This document shows positions 23,425 to 29,751 of a stretch of DNA of 31,812 bases, piece by piece. The notes beneath the pieces are model-generated. The model ran no database searches. It saw only the letters and a list, made by a program, of their open reading frames with translations, and had not been told where the DNA came from. Origin of the DNA: a virus; the IMG/VR virus record IMGVR_UViG_3300048590_000137, positions 1 to 31,812 of that record, one strand, 5' to 3'. Positions within the stretch are counted from its first letter, which is position 1. The number at the start of each line of letters is the position of its first letter. Made by a program: the position numbers and the translations under genes.

Positions 23425-23675
23425 CCGCCGGACCCGTCACCCCCGAAGCCGAACGCCAGGTCCTCGACCTCCTCGCCCGAGCCAACCGGTCAGGCATCAC
23501 CTCGCCGTCACTCGTCGCTCGCGCTGAGCGCATCGAGCGTCACCTCAACATCACCACCCCAGCTGAGCCGCCGCGCAGTATCGGTGACCTCATCGACCGT
23601 TTCGGCGATGACCTGTATCTCTGCTTCAACCTCACCGCCATCGGCGGCCCCTCCGCCTCGAGGGTTGCGCCGTGA
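23421..23675 (+). CDS. Small hypothetical protein, early operon
   Basis: An 84-residue protein starting at a GTG that overlaps the previous stop by 4 nt (GTGA). A helical N-terminal half (TPEAERQVLDLLARANRSG) is followed by SLVARAERIERHLN and a C-terminal SIGDLIDRFGDDLYLCFNL. The layout could be a small winged-helix or an accessory to the ParB-like protein that follows, but no motif is decisive. I recognise no family. Confidence 0.6.
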   Translation: MTAGPVTPEAERQVLDLLARANRSGITSPSLVARAERIERHLNITTPAEPPRSIGDLIDRFGDDLYLCFNLTAIGGPSASRVAP

Positions 23676-24511
23676 CCCTCGTCAACGCGGACACCGGCGA
23701 GGTCGTCGCCCACTCCCTCGCGGAGAACGAAGCGGTGATCGAGGCCGGGCTGGCGACGTTCGTCGAGGTTGGCCGGGCACTCATGGAGATCCGCGACGGC
23801 CGCCAGTACCGCAGCGCCGGATGGTCGGACTTCGACACCTACTGCCGGGAACGGTGGGGGATGGCCCGGGCCCATGCGTACCGGATGATCGAAGCCTCCG
23901 AGGTCGTATCCGAACTGTCTCCAATTGGAGACAAGCTCCCGACCTCGGAGAGCCAGGCCCGTGAGTTGGCCCCGCTCCGCGACGACCCCGAGGCGATGGC
24001 CGAGGTGATGGACGAGGTCACCACCGAAGCCGAACAGACCGGCACCAAGGTCACCGCCACCAAGATCCGCGAGAAGGTCACCGAGAAGATCGAAGCGCAG
24101 ACACCCACGATCGAGCAGCGGTGGGCGGCCGTCCTCACCCTCCACCCATACCTCGCGGACATCCCCACCCGCTACAAGGCCGAAGCCCTCGCCGGAGCCG
24201 AAGCCCTCACCCAGTTCGACACCACTGAACGGGCACGCCGCGAAGAGATCTTCCAACGGTGGGCACGCAGCCGACCCGACGCCGAGCGCGCCTCCCAACA
24301 AGCCGAACAACACACCAAAGCCGAGCACGCAGGCAACGAACTCCTCGACGCCATCGCCGTGTGCGAACGGTCCCTCGACGCATGGATGGCCCGAGCCGAC
24401 CAGCTCCCACCCGGACACGACATGCCCGTGCACGTCGCCGCAGCCGCAGCCGACCTCACCCGACGGCTGGCGGAGACCGCCCAGACCCCTCACCTCAGGA
24501 GCGTGCAATGA
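23672..24511 (+). CDS. ParB-like / DNA-binding protein without the nuclease motif
   Basis: This 279-residue, largely helical protein begins MTLVNADTGEVVAHSL. A region of ParB-type HTH character covers residues 30-80: LATFVEVGRALMEIRDG, SAGWSDFDTYCRERWG, then ARAHAYRMIEASEVVSEL, a layout found in phage and plasmid DNA-binding proteins where AHAYR is the recognition helix. Long charged coiled-coil-like segments follow (EAEQTGTKVTATKIREKVTE, TTERARREEIFQRWARSR). ParB catalytic motifs are not seen. GTG overlaps the previous stop by 4 nt. The function, possibly control of replication or copy number, is inferred. Confidence 0.65.
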   Translation: MTLVNADTGEVVAHSLAENEAVIEAGLATFVEVGRALMEIRDGRQYRSAGWSDFDTYCRERWGMARAHAYRMIEASEVVSELSPIGDKLPTSESQARELAPLRDDPEAMAEVMDEVTTEAEQTGTKVTATKIREKVTEKIEAQTPTIEQRWAAVLTLHPYLADIPTRYKAEALAGAEALTQFDTTERARREEIFQRWARSRPDAERASQQAEQHTKAEHAGNELLDAIAVCERSLDAWMARADQLPPGHDMPVHVAAAAADLTRRLAETAQTPHLRSVQ

Positions 24512-24876
24512 ACCTCGTGCAGGAGACCGCCAAGGGATTCGGAGCTGACCCGTTCACCATCGACGACCTCGCGGACACAGTCGCTCGAGAACACCCTGAC
24601 GTGCACGCCAAGCGTGTCGCCGCCGCTTGGCGGGGCTGGGTGCGTGGTCAGCTCCGCAAGGGGACCGGCGGTGACGCGCTCCCGTTCGCTCTGTCGATCG
24701 ACGATCACGGCACTTACCGGCAGCTGTCGTTCATGGACGTCGGCGAGTACCGGTTCGCGATCCGCAGGTACATGCGTCAGTCTCGACAGTCGCGGTCTGT
24801 GGCGTTCGCTCTGCTGGACGAGTGCAGGCGGGTGCATGGGGTGACCCTCGACATGGCCGAGGTGTTGGCGTCATGA
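24508..24876 (+). CDS. Hypothetical protein, winged-helix-like N-terminus
   Basis: A 122-residue protein with CAGGAG (24496-24501) ahead of the ATG and a 4-nt overlap with the previous gene. The N-terminus FTIDDLADTVAREHPDVHAK with RVAAAWRGWVRGQLRKG has the helix arrangement of a winged-helix domain. A strand-rich middle (DDHGTYRQLSFMDVGEYRF) and basic helix RRYMRQSRQSRSVAFALL follow. It may bind DNA together with the preceding ParB-like protein. Confidence 0.6.
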   Translation: MNLVQETAKGFGADPFTIDDLADTVAREHPDVHAKRVAAAWRGWVRGQLRKGTGGDALPFALSIDDHGTYRQLSFMDVGEYRFAIRRYMRQSRQSRSVAFALLDECRRVHGVTLDMAEVLAS

Positions 24877-24992
24877 CCGCCACGATCCTCGACTACGACG
24901 CCCACCCGATATGGCGTGCCCTCGCGTGGGCGGTGATCGCCGGCTGTGTGGTGTGGGCCGCATGGTCGATTCGACAGGAGGCCCGGCGATGA
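24873..24992 (+). CDS. 39-residue single-span membrane protein
   Basis: The ATG overlaps the preceding stop by 4 nt (ATGA). One membrane segment (LAWAVIAGCVVWAAWSI) is flanked by MTATILDYDAHPIWRA and a basic end, RQEARR. It is the first of a run of very small membrane proteins in this operon. Confidence 0.55.
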   Translation: MTATILDYDAHPIWRALAWAVIAGCVVWAAWSIRQEARR

Positions 24993-25168
24993 CCACCACC
25001 GACGTCGACATCGCACAGGCGCAGCTCAGCGACGCCCGCTGGCAGCGCGACGAGCTGCTCATGGCGATACGCCGCGCCGCCATCAACGACTGGGATCCCG
25101 AGTGGATCGCCCGTCTGGTCACCACCGCCCGCGACATCGACCGCACCAAGACCGGGGGTGTCGGATGA
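24989..25168 (+). CDS. 59-residue helical hypothetical protein
   Basis: ATG overlaps the previous stop by 4 nt. The sequence DIAQAQLSDARWQRDELLMA with AIRRAAINDWDPEWIARLV is amphipathic and helical, ending TARDIDRTKTGGVG. It resembles small coiled-coil adaptor proteins; no family recognised. Confidence 0.6.
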   Translation: MTTTDVDIAQAQLSDARWQRDELLMAIRRAAINDWDPEWIARLVTTARDIDRTKTGGVG

Positions 25169-25293
25169 TGAGACTCCTCCTCCTGGTCCTGCTCGCGGGC
25201 TGCCACCCGGTCGCCGATCCCCACCCTCTGCCGTGCGAGGTCGTGGGCCCGCACCGGTGCACGGTGGTCGTCCACGTGGACGGTGAGCGATGA
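25165..25293 (+). CDS. 42-residue candidate lipoprotein
   Basis: The protein starts MMRLLLLVLLAGCHPVAD: a very short signal peptide followed by the lipobox LAGC, with Cys13 as the candidate lipidated residue. The rest has two further cysteines (PLPCEVVGPHRCTVVV). ATG overlaps the previous stop by 4 nt. A phage-encoded lipoprotein might act at the cell surface, for example in superinfection exclusion; that is inference. The hydrophobic stretch is short (about 10 residues). Confidence 0.5.
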   Translation: MMRLLLLVLLAGCHPVADPHPLPCEVVGPHRCTVVVHVDGER

Positions 25294-25451
25294 GCGGCGA
25301 ACCGGAAGACATGTCGCACGTGCCTCTCTGGCTACGGGTAGCGGGGCCGCTTCCCAAGGTCCGACTGCGGCTCACCATCGACGGCAAGCCGATGCCGACC
25401 CGTGTCCCTGACTGGCCCATCGAGATGACCCGTGAACGGAGGCCGTCGTGA
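25290..25451 (+). CDS. 53-residue hypothetical protein
   Basis: Starts at ATG in the ATGA overlap. The middle is a beta strand pair (LPKVRLRLTIDGKPMPTRVP) and the end is basic (EMTRERRPS). Its context, between a lipoprotein candidate and a membrane protein, is the only clue. No family recognised. Confidence 0.5.
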   Translation: MSGEPEDMSHVPLWLRVAGPLPKVRLRLTIDGKPMPTRVPDWPIEMTRERRPS

Positions 25452-25690
25452 CCGACTGGCAGATCGCCGTGTTCCTCGTGACCCTCGCCGCAGTGTTCGC
25501 CGCCGGCTGGCTCATCGGTGAGCACCGGCAACGCCTCGCCGAGCACCGGCACCGCAACGAGTTGCGCCGCATGCTGGAGGAGATCCATCGGGAGCGGGGG
25601 GCGATCACCCTGGATGCGGTCGGGTGGGTGTGGGTGGCCGTCGCGCTGTGGGGGTGCGGACTGCTGGCTGTCTGGTGGTTCGGGTCGTGA
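25448..25690 (+). CDS. 80-residue membrane protein with two helices
   Basis: GTG start overlaps the previous stop by 4 nt. The first membrane helix is IAVFLVTLAAVFAAGWLIG. A basic coiled-coil-like cytoplasmic loop follows (HRQRLAEHRHRNELRRMLEE), then a second helix, AVGWVWVAVALWGCGLLAVW. Both termini would lie on the same side. Function unknown. Confidence 0.6.
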   Translation: MTDWQIAVFLVTLAAVFAAGWLIGEHRQRLAEHRHRNELRRMLEEIHRERGAITLDAVGWVWVAVALWGCGLLAVWWFGS

Positions 25691-25782
25691 GCGCCGTGCT
25701 GGTGGTGCTCGTCGTGTGGTTCGTGGTGTCGGTGCCGGTCGCCGTGCTGGCGGGGCGGTTCATGGCGGGGGGTCGGCGGTGA
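25687..25782 (+). CDS. 31-residue membrane peptide
   Basis: GTG in a GTGA overlap with the previous stop. The sequence SAVLVVLVVWFVVSVPVAVL is one membrane helix, followed by AGRFMAGGRR. Very short; its support is the clean coupling to the genes on both sides. Confidence 0.4.
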   Translation: MSAVLVVLVVWFVVSVPVAVLAGRFMAGGRR

Positions 25783-26111
25783 TCTGCGACCGGTGCGGGG
25801 ACGACATCCACCCGGTGTGGGCCGCCCACACAGCCGCCGACGGTGAGGACGTGTGCAGCGACTGCTGCGACGTGTGCGAGGAGGAGACCATGACCATGAC
25901 CATGGAGCCGGGGATCATCGGCTCGAACCTGCACTTCGCCGCGGCGGGCATCGACGTGTCAGCGCACGTCGATGACGACAGGAGAGCCCATCTGCGGATC
26001 AGCCCGGGCACGGTCATGCACGGGCTGACGATCTCCGGCAGCGCCGACGAGCTGCGGGCGGTCGCGTGGGCGATGCTCGGCGCTCTCGACGAGATCGAGG
26101 GGGCCGAGTGA
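25779..26111 (+). CDS. Small Cys-rich zinc-ribbon-like protein
   Basis: A 110-residue protein from a GTG in the GTGA overlap. It starts ICDRCGDDIHPVW and continues DVCSDCCDVCEEE: four CxxC-type pairs that would bind zinc. From about residue 38 a second part, MTMTMEPGIIGSNLHFAAAG and AHLRISPGTVMHGLTISG, is beta-rich. A GAGGAGGAG sequence before the repeated ATGs at 25890-25904 suggests an internal start giving the second part alone. Zinc ribbons occur in many small phage proteins that bind DNA or RNA polymerase. Confidence 0.6.
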   Translation: MICDRCGDDIHPVWAAHTAADGEDVCSDCCDVCEEETMTMTMEPGIIGSNLHFAAAGIDVSAHVDDDRRAHLRISPGTVMHGLTISGSADELRAVAWAMLGALDEIEGAE

Positions 26112-26869
26112 TGGAGTGGGTCGAGGTTGCGACGCAGGCGGAGCTGGATGCGCTGGCGGGGGTGGGTGCGATCGTTCACAGCGGTGTGTTCCACGCCTCG
26201 GACTCGGCGACGGTCCGCGCCTGGGGCTCGGCGACGGTCCGCGCCTGGGGCTCGGCGACGGTCCGCGCCTCGGGCTCGGCGACGGTCCACGCCTCGGGCT
26301 CGGCGACGGTCCACGCCTCGGGCTCGGCGACGGTCCGCGCCTGGGGCTCGGCGACGGTCCGCGCCTGGGGCTCGGCGACGGTCCGCGCCTCGGGCTCGGC
26401 GACGGTCCGCGCCTGGGGCTCGGCGACGGTCCGCGCCACACCATGGGTAGCCGTCCACCAGCACTCCACGGCAACCACTGTGCTCGGAGGGACACTCATC
26501 GACGCCACGAGCGTCGACACGCCTGAGCGGTGGCTCGCCCACCACGGGGTGCCAGTAGTCGACGGAAAGGCCGTCCTGGCCAAAGCCATCGACGACGACT
26601 GGAAGGGCACCCACAAGGTGCCCCGGCTGCTCTACCGGCCGGGTCGAACCGTCAAAGCACCGGACTGGAACCCCGCTCCCCGATGCGGAGGAGGGCTCCA
26701 CCTCTCACCCTGCCCGGCGATGGCGCTCCTCTACCACCCGGGCGCCACGAAGTTCGTGGCCGTCGAGGTGGACGTCGCCGACATCGTCATCCTCGACGAC
26801 AAGTGCAAGGCGCCCCGGGGCCGGGTGCTATTCGAGGTCGACATCGACGGCAACCGGAGGGCCGACTGA
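26111..26869 (+). CDS. Repeat protein with SATVRAWG solenoid and a C-terminal DUF7666-like domain
   Basis: This 252-residue protein starts at the ATG overlapping the previous stop. The N-terminal region (MEWVEVATQAELDALAG) leads into ten tandem octapeptides of the form SATVRAWG, SATVRASG or SATVHASG, which should build a beta-solenoid of the kind described for phage repeat proteins. The C-terminal third holds RCGGGLHLSPCPAMALLY and KFVAVEVDVADIVILDDKC. That pattern of a GGGLH segment and then strands resembles a DUF7666-like module, as I recall it. The biological role is unknown. The DNA repeats are listed separately. Confidence 0.7.
   Translation: MEWVEVATQAELDALAGVGAIVHSGVFHASDSATVRAWGSATVRAWGSATVRASGSATVHASGSATVHASGSATVRAWGSATVRAWGSATVRASGSATVRAWGSATVRATPWVAVHQHSTATTVLGGTLIDATSVDTPERWLAHHGVPVVDGKAVLAKAIDDDWKGTHKVPRLLYRPGRTVKAPDWNPAPRCGGGLHLSPCPAMALLYHPGATKFVAVEVDVADIVILDDKCKAPRGRVLFEVDIDGNRRAD
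26204..26443 (+). repeat. Ten tandem 24-bp repeats
   Basis: Ten in-frame copies of a 24-bp unit beginning TCGGCGACGGTCCGCGCC. Copies differ mainly at two sites, giving Trp or Ser and Arg or His at two octapeptide positions (R-A-W, R-A-S, H-A-S). There are no spacers, so it is not a CRISPR array. The copy number is prone to slippage and recombination. Confidence 0.95.
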
Positions 26870-27183
26870 TGGCCGGGCAGGCGCCGCTCGACGAGCTGGT
26901 GGTCGCGAACCTGTTGGGGGAGCTGGCAGCGGTGACGTTGGAGCTGGCGGCAGCGTCGGAGCGGCTCACGTCGGTCGCCGTCCAGTTCGGCAAGATCGCC
27001 CGCGGATGGGCCGAGTACGCGTCGAGCGGCATCGTGCTTCCTGAGCCGCCACCGCTGACCGCCGACGAGGCGGCCGAGATCGCCGCCACATGGAAGGCCA
27101 AGTACGCCGGGGACGGGGTCGCTCAGCCCGCCCCGGTCGCACCCGTCGTGCCCCCACACCCTCGCCACGGGGAGGACCGATGA
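26869..27183 (+). CDS. Helical hypothetical protein with Pro-rich C-terminus
   Basis: A 104-residue protein from the ATG at the TGATG junction. The N-terminus (LDELVVANLLGELAAVTLEL, then AAASERLTSVAVQFGKIA) is a helical bundle or coiled coil. A middle segment, PPPLTADEAAEIAATWKAKY, is followed by a Pro-rich end, APVAPVVPPHPRHG. No family recognised. Confidence 0.6.
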   Translation: MAGQAPLDELVVANLLGELAAVTLELAAASERLTSVAVQFGKIARGWAEYASSGIVLPEPPPLTADEAAEIAATWKAKYAGDGVAQPAPVAPVVPPHPRHGEDR

Positions 27184-27380
27184 CCGAGCGTCGTGGAGCA
27201 CGCGATCTTGCCGCCGCCATGGAACGACTCACCGGGCTCCTCGCCGGAGCGTCTGAGCTCGATTGGCCGGGTGTGATCCACGCGGCGTGCGACGAGATCG
27301 ACGACCTGCGCCACACGCGCACGATGCCGTCACCGCTCGTGGCGTGGGTGCGGTCGGTGATCGGGAGGTGGCCGAGGTGA
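27180..27380 (+). CDS. 66-residue hypothetical protein
   Basis: ATG in a 4-nt overlap. Helical N-terminus (DLAAAMERLTGLLAGASELD), then VIHAACDEIDDLRHTRTM and a hydrophobic C-terminus (LVAWVRSVIGRW). Likely all-helical and possibly membrane-associated. No family recognised. Confidence 0.55.
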   Translation: MTERRGARDLAAAMERLTGLLAGASELDWPGVIHAACDEIDDLRHTRTMPSPLVAWVRSVIGRWPR

Positions 27381-27652
27381 GCGCCACAGCCACCACATGC
27401 CGGTCGTGTGGCGCTCCGATCTGGTGGGCACACACCGCCGCAGGCCGTCTCATCCCCGTGGACAACGCGCCGGTCGACAGCGGAAACATCGTGACCACCG
27501 GGCGGCAGAACGTTAGCGAGTCCATCACCGGGGTGGTCTGTTCTCGACCCGAGGTGAAAGTCGAGGAACCCGGCATGCTCCCCGATGACCGTCCCCGGTA
27601 CGTCGCCCACTTCGCTACGTGTCCGAACGCCGACGAGTGGAGGAAGCGATGA
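27377..27652 (+). CDS. Zinc-ribbon protein of the actinophage type
   Basis: A 91-residue protein from GTG 27377 in a GTGA overlap. It begins MSATATTCRSCGAPIWWAHT followed by AAGRLIPVDNAPVDSGN: the CRSCGAPIxW-x-GRxIPVD arrangement of a small zinc-binding phage protein I recognise from other actinophages. A further Cys pair occurs later (VVCSRPEV and FATCPNADEW). Its role is not known; a single-stranded nucleic-acid or regulatory function is possible. Confidence 0.7.
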   Translation: MSATATTCRSCGAPIWWAHTAAGRLIPVDNAPVDSGNIVTTGRQNVSESITGVVCSRPEVKVEEPGMLPDDRPRYVAHFATCPNADEWRKR

Positions 27653-28149
27653 CCGCCACCGTCGTCGGCTTTGACGTGTCGCTCGCCCGTACCGGGTGGG
27701 CGGTGCTCGACTGGGACACCGGCACGCTGGTGCGCTGCGGGGTGATCGAGACGAACCCCAGGGACCCGTTCGTGGAGCGGCTGTGGGACATCCACCAGGG
27801 GGCGTGGGCCGTTGTGGACAGAGCCCTTGCCGAAGCGGTGGTGGCCGACGTCGGCCTCGAAGCTGGCATCCATCGGGGATCGGGCGCTGTGACCCGCAAG
27901 CTTGCTGCCGCTTGGGGTGCCGTGCTCATGGCGGCAGGGGACACGACTGAGATCGAGCCCGACACGGAACACCCGACGCCGGCCGAGGTGAAGAAGCTCG
28001 CCACCGGCAAAGGCAACGCGACGAAAGCGCAGGTGATGGCTGCCGCGTGTGAACGGTGGGGTTCCCCGGCAGCGGATGCAGACATAGCGGACGCCTGCTG
28101 GGTGGCCGAGTTCGTGAGGCAATCGAGGACCAATAAGGAGACCCGATGA
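27649..28149 (+). CDS. RuvC-like Holliday junction resolvase
   Basis: A 166-residue resolvase expected to cut branched DNA during replication and packaging. It has the RNase H-fold acidic set: VVGFDVSLARTGWAVLDW (Asp9), VGLEAGIHRG (Glu71), and near the C-terminus AADADIADACWVAEF with Asp143, Asp145 and Asp148. The Lys/Thr-rich segment PAEVKKLATGKGNATKAQ is the RuvC-type DNA-binding region. The size matches RuvC. AGGAAG precedes the ATG in the ATGA overlap. Phage RuvC homologs are common in this genome position. Confidence 0.85.
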   Translation: MTATVVGFDVSLARTGWAVLDWDTGTLVRCGVIETNPRDPFVERLWDIHQGAWAVVDRALAEAVVADVGLEAGIHRGSGAVTRKLAAAWGAVLMAAGDTTEIEPDTEHPTPAEVKKLATGKGNATKAQVMAAACERWGSPAADADIADACWVAEFVRQSRTNKETR

Positions 28150-28421
28150 AACTGAATGAAGATCCCATCGTCGTCGTCCGCAGCTCCGAGTCCGGAGTCT
28201 GGATCGGCACCGCCGTGGAACTGGAGGGCAACGCCATCCGCTTGACCGACGCCTACCGGGTTTGGAGCTGGGAGGGAGCCCTGGACACCACCGCGATCGC
28301 TGCCAATGGTGTGACGGGCGCCAAGATCGGAGCCCTCGCACCGACCGTGGTGGTGTTCGGTGTGTGCGACATCGTGTGGTCGAGTCGCGAGGCGTGGGAG
28401 TCGGTGGCGCGCCATGCCTGA
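28146..28421 (+). CDS. DUF6948-like hypothetical protein
   Basis: A 91-residue protein. IVVVRSSESGVWIGTAVELE, TDAYRVWSWEGALDTTAIAA and GVTGAKIGALAP resemble the DUF6948 family, in which a GVxxG motif, an aR-W-W-GA motif and a CxIxE-like strand are conserved; this is from memory. ATG in an ATGA overlap. Directly followed, overlapping by 8 nt in another frame, by a Gly-X repeat protein, an association I recall from other phage genomes. Confidence 0.65.
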   Translation: MKLNEDPIVVVRSSESGVWIGTAVELEGNAIRLTDAYRVWSWEGALDTTAIAANGVTGAKIGALAPTVVVFGVCDIVWSSREAWESVARHA

Positions 28422-28779
28422 CGACCGCGGCTCCGGCCGCGGCTCCGGCTACGGCGACGGCGACGGCTCCGGCTACGGCTACGGCGACGGCGACGGCGAC
28501 GGCTCCGGCCGCGGCTCCGGCCGCGGCTCCGGCGACGGCTCCGGCTCCGGCTACGGCCGCGGCTACGGCGACGGCTCCGGCTACGGCTCCGGCTACGGCT
28601 CCGGCTACGGCTACGGCGACGGCGACGGCTCCGGCTACGGCTACGGCGACGGCGACGGCTCCGGCTACGGCTACGGCTACGGCGACGGCTCCGGCTACGG
28701 CTCCGGCTCCGGCTCCGGCTACGGCTCCGGCCGCGGCTCCGGCTCCGCGATGGCGGAGCACCAACCGAAGGAGGAGTGA
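28414..28779 (+). CDS. Gly-X low-complexity protein
   Basis: A 121-residue protein of nearly unbroken Gly-X dipeptides (X is Ser, Tyr, Asp or Arg) from 28429 to 28746, 53 pairs, ending SAMAEHQPKEE. A start ATG at 28414 overlaps the preceding stop. Composition suggests a disordered, possibly condensate-forming or adhesive polypeptide. The next gene has its ribosome-binding site (AAGGAGGAG, 28768-28776) within the end of this ORF. Confidence 0.6.
   Translation: MPDDRGSGRGSGYGDGDGSGYGYGDGDGDGSGRGSGRGSGDGSGSGYGRGYGDGSGYGSGYGSGYGYGDGDGSGYGYGDGDGSGYGYGYGDGSGYGSGSGSGYGSGRGSGSAMAEHQPKEE
28429..28746 (+). repeat. 53 hexanucleotide GGC-NNC units
   Basis: An uninterrupted run of 6-bp units GGC plus TCC, TAC, GAC or CGC. 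Gly is always GGC and the second codon always ends in C, so variation is confined to its first two bases. The reverse strand reads as an Ala/Val/Gly-rich shadow, not a gene. Confidence 0.95.
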
Positions 28780-28784
28780 GGGAA

Positions 28785-29120
28785 ATGATGATCGAAGATG
28801 ACCTAGTTGCCCGGCTGCGGGAGCGGGACTCGTCGGTGTACGTGGATGGAGCTGCGAACTGGGTGATAGCTCGGCATCTGGGTTACCCCTCTCGCCCCGG
28901 TCAACTCGTCGTACACCTTCCGTGGCAGGCGGATGTTCTGCTCAGGGAAGCGGCCGACGAGATCGAGCGTCTGCGAAACGAGCTGGAGGCGATGCGAGTC
29001 CATGGCGGTGACCGAGCCCGCCTGACATGCCCCCGATGTCACCCCATCAAGCGGGATCTGCCAGCGATGCGCTGCATGACGTGCGGTACCGCGTTCAACG
29101 ACGAGGGGGTCGACCGATGA
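28785..29120 (+). CDS. Hypothetical protein with C-terminal zinc ribbon
   Basis: A 111-residue protein from the ATG at 28785, chosen over a GTG at 28776 because AAGGAGGAG sits 8 nt upstream. N-terminal half: MMIEDDLVARLRERDSSVYV and ADVLLREAADEIERLRNELE (coiled-coil-like). C-terminal half: LTCPRCHPIKRDLP with RCMTCGTAFNDEG, two Cys pairs forming a zinc ribbon. Likely DNA- or protein-binding; function unknown. Confidence 0.65.
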   Translation: MMIEDDLVARLRERDSSVYVDGAANWVIARHLGYPSRPGQLVVHLPWQADVLLREAADEIERLRNELEAMRVHGGDRARLTCPRCHPIKRDLPAMRCMTCGTAFNDEGVDR

Positions 29121-29374
29121 GCGGCCGCCAGTCGATCCACCCGCTCACCGAGGCGAGCATCGAACTGCAAGGTCCGAGCCTCATGGTCAGCCAGTTCGGA
29201 TGCGGCTGCGAGCTGCGGGATGGGTGGGAAGCGACAACCGGCAAGTGGTGGCTGTGCTCCTACCACGAAGGCTTCGAGGACGGCATCGAGCGGGCCGAGG
29301 CTGCCCGGTGTGCGTGTGGCCGTCCGGCAGCAGAGACCGTCGCCGGGCAACCCTGCTGCGGAGACGACCGATGA
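29117..29374 (+). CDS. Cys-rich hypothetical protein
   Basis: An 85-residue protein from the ATG in a 4-nt overlap. Cys and Trp are frequent (FGCGCELRDGWEATTGKWWL, CSYHEGFEDGIERAEAA, RCACGRPAAETVAGQPCCG). The two CxC sets plus the later C-C would suit zinc or iron-sulfur binding. No family recognised. Confidence 0.55.
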   Translation: MSGRQSIHPLTEASIELQGPSLMVSQFGCGCELRDGWEATTGKWWLCSYHEGFEDGIERAEAARCACGRPAAETVAGQPCCGDDR

Positions 29375-29751
29375 CCGGCCGGCTGGGTCCACCACCCGTC
29401 ACCGAACCCGACGAGCGGGCATGGATGGAGCACGCCGAATGCCGCGGGCTCGACCCTGCCATGTTCCACCCGGACCGCGGGGACATGGAGACGTTCCGCC
29501 GGGCGGTGGAGGTGTGCGAGGACTGCCCGGTGCGCGCCGAGTGCCTCGAGTGGGCGCTCACCGTGCCGGAGGTGTTCGGGGTGTGGGGCGGCCGTTCGGA
29601 GAAGGCGCGTCAGAAGATGCGGCGCGGGCGCAGGCTCGTGGACATCGTGCGTGAGTGCCGGACGTGCGGGGCTGAGTTCCGTCCGTGGCGCCGCGACCAC
29701 GTCCACTGCTCCGCGAGGTGCCGGAAGCGTGCCGCTGCGAGGGCATCGTGA
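29371..29751 (+). CDS. WhiB-like regulator fused to a C-terminal zinc ribbon
   Basis: A 126-residue protein with a WhiB domain at the N-terminus. The four iron-sulfur cysteines are Cys24 (AECRGLD), Cys49 and Cys52 (CEDCPV) and Cys58 (CLEWAL), followed by GVWGG (residues 70-74) and a basic KARQKMRR DNA-binding tail. Unlike simple WhiB proteins it continues into a second Cys set, CRTCGAEF (Cys96, Cys99) and CSARC (Cys113, Cys117), a zinc ribbon. WhiB proteins are found in actinobacteria and their phages, so this is good evidence for the host phylum. ATG in an ATGA overlap. Confidence 0.88.
   Translation: MTGRLGPPPVTEPDERAWMEHAECRGLDPAMFHPDRGDMETFRRAVEVCEDCPVRAECLEWALTVPEVFGVWGGRSEKARQKMRRGRRLVDIVRECRTCGAEFRPWRRDHVHCSARCRKRAAARAS

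Noticed and set aside
25779-25904. Separate gene starting at ATG 25890
   Set aside because: It is in the same frame as the zinc-ribbon protein. GAGGAGGAG before the ATGs makes an internal start possible but not enough for a separate gene call.
26204-26443. CRISPR-like array
   Set aside because: The units are contiguous, in frame and have no spacers; they are coding repeats.
27229-28764. 511-residue reverse-strand ORF rich in Ala/Val/Gly
   Set aside because: It is the complement of the Gly-X array and the RuvC-like gene; no start signal or domain.
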